A stretch of 11,817 nt of DNA. Source: Variovorax sp. (lineage in GTDB: Bacteria > Pseudomonadota > Gammaproteobacteria > Burkholderiales > Burkholderiaceae_C). Below are positions 5,188-11,139 of the stretch, one piece after another; the stretch's first letter is position 1, and every line of letters starts with the position of its first letter. The DNA is taken from NCBI GenBank assembly GCA_028292835.1, contig JAQGLP010000160.1, positions 1-11,817 of the forward strand. The letters run 5' to 3'. Under the pieces are notes generated by a model that searched no databases, was not told the DNA's origin, and was given only the letters and a program-made list of their open reading frames with translations. A program made the position numbers and the translations under genes.

Positions 5188-8156
5188 CAGGTGCCGGCCT
5201 CCGCGGCCCTGGCTGCGGCTCGCGCCGATTTTGTCTCCACCCGCTTTTCTGCCTGTTTTTCGGCCTGCTCTTCCACCCAGCGGTGGCTGCGGATCGACTG
5301 GTGCGCCAGGCCGGTGAGGATCAGCAGCGTGGCGCCGAGCACCAGCGTGAACACGCCCAGATCGAAGAACAGGGCGCTCGGCAGGTGCAGCTCGCCCAGC
5401 AGCGGCAGCCGCAGAAGGGCGGTGTGGGTCGTCATGAACGGATAGCCCAGCGCCAGCGCGCCCGCACCGGTCGCCAGCGCCAGCAGCAGGCCGGCGGCGA
5501 TCCAGCGCCGTGGGTACAGGCGCAGGTGCTCCTCCACCCATTCGGTGCCCGAGACAATGAACTGCAGCAGCAGCGCCACCGACATCACCAGCCCCGCGAC
5601 GAAGCCGCCGCCCGGCGCGTTGTGACCGCGCATGAAGAAGTAGATCGACACCAGCACCGCGAGTGGCAGCAGCAGGCGCACCAGCACGGCGGGCACCATC
5701 AGATAGCCCACGGCGGTGTCCCGGGCGCGGCGTGGGTTGAGCAGGTCGCTGCTGCCGCCCAGGCCGGCCTGGGCGCGCTGCTGCAGCGGCAGTGCCATCG
5801 ATTCGGGCGCGGGGCGGAAACGCCGCAGCAGCGCATAGACCGTGAGCGCGACCACGCCCAGCACCGTGATTTCGCCGAAGGTGTCGAAGCCACGGAAGTC
5901 GACCAGCATCACGTTGACCACGTTGGTGCCGCCGCCTTCGGTGAGCGCGTGTTCCAGGAAGAAGGGCGAGATGCTCTGCGGGAACGGCCGCGTCATCAGC
6001 AGCCAGGCCAGCGACGCCATGCCGCTGCCGGCCGCTGCCGCGATGGCCAGGTCCCGCCCCCGGCGGCTCCACAGGCGCAGGCGCGTCTGCAGCGGCTGGA
6101 TCATCGCCGTGCGCAGCGGCAGCCAGCGCAGCCCGAGCAGGATCAGCACGGTGGTGACAGTCTCCACCACCAGCTGCGTCAGCGCCAGGTCGGGCGCCGA
6201 GAACCAGATGAAGGTGATGCAGCACACCAGTCCGGCGCCCGAGGCCAGCATCAGCGAGGCCAGCCGATGGAACTTGGCCTGCCAGGCCGCAGCCATGGCG
6301 CACACCGCGCCGATGATCCAGGTCATGGCGAACATCGGCGAGAACGGCAGCGACTGGCGCGCGCCGCGCTCGACCGGAGCCAGCCACAGCGCCGCTGCCG
6401 CGCCACAGACGGCCACCAGGACCAGCAGCAGGAGCTGCATCTGCAGGCGGTGCGTGCCGAAGCGCCGGCGGCTGTGCCGCCCGGCTTCTGACAGCCGGGC
6501 CAGCACGTTCTCGAACATGCGCTGGCCATCGAGACGGTGCAGCAGCGGCGTGCGCTCCAGGCGGCCAGCGGCGCGCTGGCCGCGCTGCAGCAGGTAGAGC
6601 GCCGCACCGCCGGCGAGCGCCACGACGCTCATGGCGAGCGGCAGGTTGAAGCCGTGCCAGACCGCCAGGCTGTAGGCCGGCAGCACGCCCCCCGCCACCG
6701 GGGTCGCGGCGGCGGCCAGGAAGGCACCCACCGACCAGGCCGGCGCCATGCCGACCACCAGGCAGGCCAGCACCAGCAGTTCCACCGGCACGCGCATCCA
6801 GTGCGGTGGCTCGTGCGGTGTCCTCGGCACGTCGGCGCCGGGCGGCGGGCCGAAGAACACGTCGAAGACAAAGCGCGCCGAATAGGCCACGCTGAAGACG
6901 CCCCCCAGCGTCGCGACGATCGGCAGGCCCCAGTCGACCCATGGCGTTCCCTGGATGAACACCGTCTCGGCGAAGAACATTTCCTTCGAGAGAAAGCCGT
7001 TGAGCAGCGGCACGCCCGCCATCGCCGCGCTGGCGATGATGGCGAGCGTGCCGGTGATGGGCATCAGGCGCAGCAGGCCGCTCAGCTTGCGGATGTCGCG
7101 CGTGCCGCTTTCGTGGTCGATGATGCCGGCCGCCATGAAGAGCGACGCCTTGAAGGTCGCGTGGTTCATGATGTGGAACACCGCCGCCACGGCCGCCAGC
7201 CGGCTGTTGAGCCCCAGCAGCAGCGTGACGAGGCCCAGATGCGAAATGGTCGAGTAGGCGAGCAGTCCCTTCAGGTCGCGCTGAAACATCGCGATGTATC
7301 CGCCCAGCACGAAGGTGACGGCCCCGGCGCCCCCGACCGCCCAGAACCACGCCTCGGTGCCCGAGAGCACCGGCCACAGCCGCGCCAGCAGGAAGACACC
7401 GAGCTTGACCATGGTGGCCGAGTGCAGGTAGGCCGAGACGGGCGTCGGCGCCGCCATGGCGCGCGGCAGCCAGAAATGGAACGGGAACTGCGCGCTCTTG
7501 GTGAAGGCGCCGAGCAGCAGCAGCGCCAGCGCCGCCGGGTAGAGCGGGTGCGCGCGGATCGCGTCGCCCGAGGCCAGCACCACGTCGAGTTCGTAGCTGC
7601 CGGCGATGCGCCCGATGAGGAGCACGCCGGCCAGCAGGCACAGGCCGCCCGCGCCGGTCACGGTCAGCGCCATGCGGGCGCCGCGCCGCGCGTCGCGCCG
7701 GTGGTGCCAGTAGCCGATCAGCAGGAAGGAAAAGAGGCTGGTCAGCTCCCAGAACAGCGCCAGCTGGATCAGGTTGCCCGACAGCACCACGCCCATCATC
7801 GAGCCCATGAAGGCCAGGAAGAAGGCGAAGAAGCGCGGCACCGGGTCCGAGGCCGACATGTAATAGCGCGCATACAGCACGACCAGCGCGCCGATGCCCA
7901 GCACCAGCATGCTGAACAGCCAGGCGAAGCCGTCCATGCGGAACACCAGGTCGAGACCGAGCGAAGGCAGCCAGCCGATCCGCTGGCGCAGCACGTTGCC
8001 GTTCGTCACCTGCGGAAACAGCCACGCTGCCTGCACCGCGCAGCCCAGCGCGACCAGCCCGGCCAACGTCGATTCCCGGTTGCGGGCGTTGGCCGGCAGC
8101 ATGGCCGCCAGCACGCTGGCGATGAAGGGGAGAACGACGAGAAGAACCAGGGGCAT
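5187..8156 (-). CDS. phaAB: Monovalent cation/H+ antiporter fused subunit A+B (PhaAB/MrpAB)
   Basis: This is the largest subunit of the Pha/Mrp antiporter (989 residues), exchanging K+ or Na+ for protons across the inner membrane. The order is: a NuoL-like proton channel region (about 60-430); an MrpA-specific region with FSAPDLALTQLVVETVT (652-668); then a segment with VNVMLVDFRGFDTFGEITVL (747-766); and an MrpB domain (about 815-955) with MRGHNAPGGGFVAGL (842-856). Conserved charges are visible: TM5 glutamate E137 (FWELTSLFSF), K220, K251, H328, K336, K391, E665 and E762. The tail (961-989) is charged and Ala/Glu/Lys-rich. ATG 8156 gives the usual hydrophobic start MPLVLLVVLPF. An ATG at 8183 would prepend nine polar residues; neither has a good Shine-Dalgarno sequence. 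It is the first gene of the operon. Whether K+ or Na+ is preferred cannot be decided from sequence. Confidence 0.96.
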   Translation of the reverse strand: MPLVLLVVLPFIASVLAAMLPANARNRESTLAGLVALGCAVQAAWLFPQVTNGNVLRQRIGWLPSLGLDLVFRMDGFAWLFSMLVLGIGALVVLYARYYMSASDPVPRFFAFFLAFMGSMMGVVLSGNLIQLALFWELTSLFSFLLIGYWHHRRDARRGARMALTVTGAGGLCLLAGVLLIGRIAGSYELDVVLASGDAIRAHPLYPAALALLLLGAFTKSAQFPFHFWLPRAMAAPTPVSAYLHSATMVKLGVFLLARLWPVLSGTEAWFWAVGGAGAVTFVLGGYIAMFQRDLKGLLAYSTISHLGLVTLLLGLNSRLAAVAAVFHIMNHATFKASLFMAAGIIDHESGTRDIRKLSGLLRLMPITGTLAIIASAAMAGVPLLNGFLSKEMFFAETVFIQGTPWVDWGLPIVATLGGVFSVAYSARFVFDVFFGPPPGADVPRTPHEPPHWMRVPVELLVLACLVVGMAPAWSVGAFLAAAATPVAGGVLPAYSLAVWHGFNLPLAMSVVALAGGAALYLLQRGQRAAGRLERTPLLHRLDGQRMFENVLARLSEAGRHSRRRFGTHRLQMQLLLLVLVAVCGAAAALWLAPVERGARQSLPFSPMFAMTWIIGAVCAMAAAWQAKFHRLASLMLASGAGLVCCITFIWFSAPDLALTQLVVETVTTVLILLGLRWLPLRTAMIQPLQTRLRLWSRRGRDLAIAAAAGSGMASLAWLLMTRPFPQSISPFFLEHALTEGGGTNVVNVMLVDFRGFDTFGEITVLGVVALTVYALLRRFRPAPESMALPLQQRAQAGLGGSSDLLNPRRARDTAVGYLMVPAVLVRLLLPLAVLVSIYFFMRGHNAPGGGFVAGLVMSVALLLQFIVSGTEWVEEHLRLYPRRWIAAGLLLALATGAGALALGYPFMTTHTALLRLPLLGELHLPSALFFDLGVFTLVLGATLLILTGLAHQSIRSHRWVEEQAEKQAEKRVETKSARAAARAAEAGT

Positions 8157-8270
8157 CGCGGAAGATTCTATCGACCGCTTCATACCGGAAGATGCTTGGC
8201 CGAAGGCGCCCAGCCGGAGGGCGGCGCAGGATCGCGCAGGGAGCGCGGCTTGGCCCAGGGACGCAATGCA

Positions 8271-8287
8271 GCTATGGAATCGATAGC
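8271..8287 (-). repeat. Small palindrome GCTAT-N7-ATAGC, copy 1 (3' of crcB)
   Basis: On the minus strand this reads GCTAT-CGATTCC-ATAGC followed by TG. It starts 7 bases after the crcB stop codon and lies in the 138-base gap before phaAB. A second copy with identical arms and the same 7-base loop length lies at 8827-8843 at the end of comEA. From memory, motifs of the type GCTATCAA...ATAGCTG recur in intergenic regions of Comamonadaceae genomes; that is not verifiable here. There is no T tract, so it is not a standard terminator. Confidence 0.5.
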
Positions 8288-8294
8288 ATCGCCG

Positions 8295-8687
8295 TCACGC
8301 GGACAGAAGCCGGACGGTGTGGATGCCGAGCCAGGTCAACACCAGCGAGCCCGCCAGGTGCGCGCTGGCGGTGAGCCCGGCGATGCCGAGCCGGCCTTCC
8401 ATGAGCATCGTGGTCACCTCGACCGAAAAGCTGGAAAACGTCGTGAGCCCGCCCAGGAAGCCTGTCACGATGGCCAGGCGCCAGACCGGGTCGATATCGG
8501 GCATCAACTGGAAACCCGCGACCACCACGCCGATCAGGTAGCCGCCGATCAGGTTGGCCGCCAGCGTGCCCCAGGGCATCAGCCCGCCCAGCCCGAGCCA
8601 CAGCGCCAGGCCCCAGCGCGCCAGCGCGCCGAGCGAAGCACCGATGCAAATGGCGACGACGGGCAGCAACAACACTGAGCGGCTCAC
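8295..8687 (-). CDS. crcB: Fluoride-specific ion channel CrcB/FluC
   Basis: This is a small inner-membrane fluoride exporter that acts as a dual-topology homodimer. It has 130 residues and four predicted helices (about 5-31, 37-59, 68-96, 103-127). Family signatures are present: GASLGALARW (16-25), the pore asparagine in TLAANLIGGYLIG (41-53, N45), and GFLGGLTTFSSFSVE (76-90), which holds the central Na+-site/Phe-box residues (F84, F87 by motif position). The only start giving the full first helix is GTG 8687, nested in ATGTGA. I found no fluoride-riboswitch signature upstream. The gene is co-directional with comEA (140-base gap, containing a 6-bp GCAGCG/CGCTGC hairpin at 8704-8721) and with the pha operon downstream (138-base gap), so it may have its own promoter, which I could not identify. 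Confidence 0.95.
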   Translation of the reverse strand: MSRSVLLLPVVAICIGASLGALARWGLALWLGLGGLMPWGTLAANLIGGYLIGVVVAGFQLMPDIDPVWRLAIVTGFLGGLTTFSSFSVEVTTMLMEGRLGIAGLTASAHLAGSLVLTWLGIHTVRLLSA

Positions 8688-8826
8688 ATCGCCCCGTACC
8701 GTAGCAGCGGCGTCACGCTGCCGGGCACGCAGCGGATCGGCTTTCGCCGCCCGGCGGTGTCGCGCCAGGCAGCGGCCGCACTTCCTGCCGAAATCGGTCC
8801 CTGACGACGTTGCTGTTGCACGGACA

Positions 8827-8843
8827 GCTATTCTTTTGATAGC
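8827..8843 (-). repeat. Small palindrome GCTAT-N7-ATAGC, copy 2 (overlaps comEA stop)
   Basis: On the minus strand this reads GCTAT-CAAAAGA-ATAGC followed by TG. The arms and loop length are identical to the copy at 8271-8287, and the last codons and the stop TAG of comEA lie inside it. The loop sequence differs apart from its first base. Having the repeat form the end of a reading frame suggests either that the element inserted at, and redefined, the C-terminus, or a chance match of ten specified bases. Confidence 0.5.
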
Positions 8844-9163
8844 GGCGCGGCGAACGGCAGGCCGTTGACGGTGAGCCCTTCGCCCGACAACCGGGCCGCC
8901 GACCTGGCGCCGATGCCCTTGACGCGGCGCACCAGGTCGGCCCAGTCCCTGAAGGGGCCGCCTTCCTGCCGCGCCGCCAGCACGCGGCCCGACAGCGCCG
9001 GGCCGACGCCCCTCAGGCCGTCGAGCTCGGCCACCGTGGCGGTGTTGACGTCAAGCGAAGGCGTGGCAGCCGCGTCGAAGGACATCACACCCAGGCTCAG
9101 GGCAAGCGCGACGCCAAGAAGCCACTGCCGGGGCGTGCGCGGGAAAATCCGGTTTTTTTGCAT
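8828..9163 (-). CDS. ComEA-like exported helix-hairpin-helix DNA-binding protein
   Basis: This is a short secreted or periplasmic protein with a helix-hairpin-helix DNA-binding fold of the ComEA type. In competent bacteria such proteins bind incoming DNA in the periplasm during transformation. It has 111 residues. An N-terminal signal peptide (basic 1-13, hydrophobic 14-28) has a likely cleavage near DAAA-TP (30-35). Then come LDVNTATVAELDGLRGVGPA (37-56) and WADLVRRVKGIGARSAARL (74-92), the two GxG hairpins of the domain. ATG 9163 lies 12 bases after the lapB stop, with GAGGAA a little far upstream, so it is probably co-transcribed with lapB. The last residues PLSKE and the stop lie within a small palindromic repeat. 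No other competence gene is visible, so a role in DNA uptake is only inferred; the cautious name is helix-hairpin-helix protein. Confidence 0.88.
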   Translation of the reverse strand: MQKNRIFPRTPRQWLLGVALALSLGVMSFDAAATPSLDVNTATVAELDGLRGVGPALSGRVLAARQEGGPFRDWADLVRRVKGIGARSAARLSGEGLTVNGLPFAAPLSKE

Positions 9164-9175
9164 CGGATCGCGGTC

Positions 9176-10348
9176 TCAGAGTTCCTCGATGCGCCGCGGC
9201 GGGTAGCTGTCCCACGCCTGGCAGCCGGGGCAGTGCCAGAAGTACTGGTTGGCTTCGAAACCGCAGGCCGCGCAGCGGTAGCGCATCAGCGGCCGCGCCG
9301 CCTGGTCGAGCGCGCGCTGCACCGCTGGGTGGAAGTCCTCGTGCTCGAAACGCTCGCCCGCGAGCCAGCGGGAGGCGGCGATCAGCGAGGGCTGGTGCGC
9401 CAGATGGGCGATGTAGCCGTCGCGCGGCGAGGGCGTGGCCGCGCCGGGCAGGGGCTCGCAGGGCGCGGCGCCCAGGGCGATCAGGGCTTCGAGCAGGTCG
9501 ATTGCCGGGGTCTCGGCATAGCGGCGCTGCAGCAGTGCGATCGCCTCGCCGGTACGCCGGGTGGCGACGGCCGCCTGCTGCAGCATCGTCGCATACAGCG
9601 GCAGCGCAAGCGGCGCCGTGTCGGCCAGCGCCACCAGCGTGTCGAACGCCCGCGCCGGCTCGCCGCGGCGCAGTTGCAGCGCGGCCATGTCGATGGCCGG
9701 GCGGGGCGCCTGCGGCGCGATGGCGGCGGCCTGCGCCAGCAACTGCGCGGCCGCTTCCGGGTCCCCCTGGACTACCTGCGCGCCGGCCTGCTCGCACAGG
9801 TGGTGGGCCAGGCGCGCGCTGTAGCTGGCCAGTTCGGCGTCATCGAGCTTGCGCGCCACCTCGGCGGCCTGCGCCCACTCGCGCGAGCGCTCGTAGATGG
9901 CCAGGAGCGACAGCCGCGCCTCGTTCTGGTAGCGCGTGCCTTCGAGCTTTTGCAGCGCCGCTTCGGCGCGGTCGAGCAGCCCGGCGCGCAGGAAGTCCTG
10001 TGCCAGCGCGTGCTGCGCGCGTTCGCGGTCGGCGCGATTCAGGTCGCCGCGCGACAGCAGGTGCTCGTGCACCCGCACGGCGCGCTGGTATTCGCCGCGG
10101 CGGCGAAACAGGCTGCCGAGCGCGAAATGCAGCTCCTGCGTGTCGGGGTCGCTCTGCACCGCTTCGATGAAGGCGTCGATGGCCTGGTCCTGCTGCTCGT
10201 TGAGCAGGAAGTTGAGGCCACGGAAATACGCCTTCGGGGCCTGCCGGTTTTCCATGCGCAGTTGGCGCAGGTCGAAGCGCGAGGCCAGCCAGCCCAGCAC
10301 GAACGCGATCGGCAGGCCCAGCAGCAGCCAGCTCGGATCAAAGTCCAT
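9176..10348 (-). CDS. lapB: Lipopolysaccharide assembly protein LapB (YciM)
   Basis: This is an inner-membrane-anchored TPR protein. In E. coli LapB recruits FtsH to degrade LpxC, setting the rate of lipid A synthesis, and is itself antagonised by YejM/PbgA. It has 390 residues, almost exactly the E. coli length. It has a single N-terminal helix (about 5-21), then the conserved MENRQAPKAYFRGLNFLLNE (32-51), TPR-like helical repeats (about 40-335), and a C-terminal rubredoxin-like zinc site CxxC...CxxC (C359, C362, C373, C376). ATG 10348 sits 11 bases inside the 3' end of lapA, so translation is probably coupled to lapA; its own ribosome site is weak. A longer frame to 10558 only reads lapA out of frame. 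Because lapA upstream is frameshifted and contains a terminator-like hairpin, lapB expression may depend on read-through. Confidence 0.95.
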   Translation of the reverse strand: MDFDPSWLLLGLPIAFVLGWLASRFDLRQLRMENRQAPKAYFRGLNFLLNEQQDQAIDAFIEAVQSDPDTQELHFALGSLFRRRGEYQRAVRVHEHLLSRGDLNRADRERAQHALAQDFLRAGLLDRAEAALQKLEGTRYQNEARLSLLAIYERSREWAQAAEVARKLDDAELASYSARLAHHLCEQAGAQVVQGDPEAAAQLLAQAAAIAPQAPRPAIDMAALQLRRGEPARAFDTLVALADTAPLALPLYATMLQQAAVATRRTGEAIALLQRRYAETPAIDLLEALIALGAAPCEPLPGAATPSPRDGYIAHLAHQPSLIAASRWLAGERFEHEDFHPAVQRALDQAARPLMRYRCAACGFEANQYFWHCPGCQAWDSYPPRRIEEL

Positions 10349-10671
10349 GCTGGCGCGCCACCGGCAGGTCGGGCGTGGCCGGGGGGGCCGCCGTGCCCGG
10401 AGAGGCGGTTGCGCGTGCCAGCGCCTCGGCAGTGGCGGCCCTGGGAGCGCGTCGTGCGGCAGCGCTGCGGTGCTTCCACCAGCCCGGCACCATGCCGAGC
10501 GCGCCCACCACCAGCCCGACAGCGAAGGCCGCCAGCACCACCAGCACCAGCGGCGCACGCCAGGAAGTGCCGAAGAAGAGGTACACGGTCGCGTCGTGCT
10601 GGTTGTTCAACGCAAAGGCGAACAGGGTAAAAAAAAATGGCTGCCTTGAGCAGCCACAGAAGGTATTTCAT
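10338..10671 (-). pseudogene. lapA: LapA-family (DUF1049) membrane protein, frame broken by one extra T
   Basis: LapA is a small two-helix inner-membrane protein that partners LapB in lipopolysaccharide assembly. From ATG 10671 the frame reads MKYLLWLLKAAIFF, then hits a run of nine T (10637-10629, minus strand). Reading straight on gives YPVRLCVEQ and then runs out of frame through lapB to 10039. Removing one T gives TLFAFALNNQHDATVYLFFG and a complete 110-residue LapA ending at 10338, overlapping lapB by 11 bases. The second helix is about residues 38-60 and the C-terminal tail is Ala/Pro-rich. The break could be a homopolymer sequencing error, a real mutation, or a slippage site that yields some in-frame product. 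A TTG at 10610 could start a product lacking helix 1. Identity is firm; functional status is open. Confidence 0.82.
10629..10656 (-). terminator. Intrinsic terminator-like hairpin plus nine T inside lapA 5' end
   Basis: On the minus strand TGGCTGC (10656-10650) pairs perfectly with GCAGCCA (10644-10638) across a five-base TCAAG loop, followed directly by nine T (10637-10629). This is the classic form of a Rho-independent terminator. It lies 15-42 bases downstream of the lapA ATG, so it would stop transcripts coming from ihfB, or from a lapA-proximal promoter, inside lapA. The sequence also encodes a conserved-looking membrane helix, so the hairpin could be a by-product of coding. Shape and T tract are directly visible; activity is inferred. 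Confidence 0.6.
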
Positions 10672-10705
10672 GAACGCTTTGCCGGTTTCTGGTGACGCCG
10701 CAAAG

Positions 10706-10735
10706 ATTCTACGGTTGACGCCTGCTTGGGCTCAC
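10706..10735 (-). promoter_or_regulatory. Weak candidate promoter for lapAB
   Basis: A TAGAAT -10-like box (10711-10706, minus strand) lies 18 bases after a GTGAGC -35-like box (10735-10730; three of six matches to TTGACA). It is positioned to start transcription about 28 bases before the lapA ATG, overlapping the ihfB stop. The -35 is poor, so this is a tentative assignment. Confidence 0.22.
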
Positions 10736-11049
10736 GCCTTGCCGCGAACGGCCTCGAGCACCACGCCGCTGCGAGCATCGACCGCCTCGCGCAGCGCCTT
10801 GCCGGGCTTGAAGTGCGGCACGCGCTTCTCGGGCACCTGGACGCTTTCGCCGGAGCGCGGATTGCGCCCGATGCGTGGCGAGCGGCGGCTCACCGAGAAG
10901 CTGCCAAAGCCGCGGATCTCGATGCGCTGCCCCATCGCCAGGGCATCGCTCATGGCGTCAAGCAGCGTCTTGACCGCGTATTCGGCATCGCGGTGTCCGA
11001 GTTGCGTGAAGCGGGCGGCGAGTTCTTCGACGAGATCGGAGCGGGTCAT
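10732..11049 (-). CDS. ihfB: Integration host factor subunit beta (IhfB)
   Basis: IhfB is the beta subunit of the sequence-specific DNA-bending heterodimer IHF, a nucleoid protein acting in transcription, replication and recombination. It has 105 residues; E. coli IhfB has 94, and the extra 11 are a C-terminal tail (about 95-105). It begins MTRSDLVEELAARF, typical of IhfB rather than IhfA or HU. The DNA-binding arm has RIEIRGFGSFSVSRR (42-56), GRNPRSGE (61-68) with the intercalating proline P64, and PEKRVPHFKPGKALRE (73-88). ATG 11049 is chosen by family alignment; in-frame ATGs at 11076 and 11112 would add unrelated residues derived from a terminator region. No Shine-Dalgarno sequence is visible before any of them. 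The rpsA-ihfB-lapA-lapB order is the conserved proteobacterial arrangement. Confidence 0.95.
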   Translation of the reverse strand: MTRSDLVEELAARFTQLGHRDAEYAVKTLLDAMSDALAMGQRIEIRGFGSFSVSRRSPRIGRNPRSGESVQVPEKRVPHFKPGKALREAVDARSGVVLEAVRGKA

Positions 11050-11077
11050 GATGCTGCGTTGGGGCGGGAAGGCCATG

Positions 11078-11125
11078 AAAAAGGGACAGAGCGGTCGCGC
11101 GGCAAGCCGCACGCCGGTCTGTCCC
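11078..11125 (-). terminator. Intrinsic terminator downstream of rpsA
   Basis: On the minus strand GGGACAGA (11125-11118) pairs perfectly with TCTGTCCC (11090-11083). The 27-base interior contains a further stem (GTGCGG/CCGCGC around a CTTG tetraloop, one G-T pair), and five T follow at 11082-11078. It begins 14 bases after the rpsA stop and ends 28 bases before the ihfB ATG. This is a strong Rho-independent terminator by form; it would separate abundant rpsA transcription from ihfB, with partial read-through or an rpsA-internal promoter feeding ihfB. Confidence 0.82.
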
Positions 11126-11139
11126 GCAGGGCGCGCAGC

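Noticed and set aside
3224..5317. Long plus-strand frame (697 codons) opposite phaD and phaC
   Set aside because: Low-complexity Gln/Arg/His/Gly composition and complete overlap with well-recognised Pha subunits make it an antisense shadow. The same applies to 5169-6491, 6537-8678 and 9158-10630.
4843..8025. A 1060-codon minus-strand frame across phaAB into phaC
   Set aside because: Only its last 114 codons (phaC) resemble a protein family; the rest is phaAB read in the wrong frame.
8157..8183. Upstream ATG (8183) for phaAB
   Set aside because: It would place nine polar residues before the hydrophobic start MPLVLLVVLPF usual for this family. The ribosome site is no better, so 8156 is preferred, though not proven.
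8688..8800. Fluoride riboswitch upstream of crcB
   Set aside because: I looked on the minus strand for the conserved core of the crcB motif and did not find it. Only generic GC-rich hairpins are present.
11050..11112. Upstream starts (11076, 11112) for ihfB
   Set aside because: The added residues derive from the rpsA terminator hairpin and its spacer and are not part of the IhfB family N-terminus.
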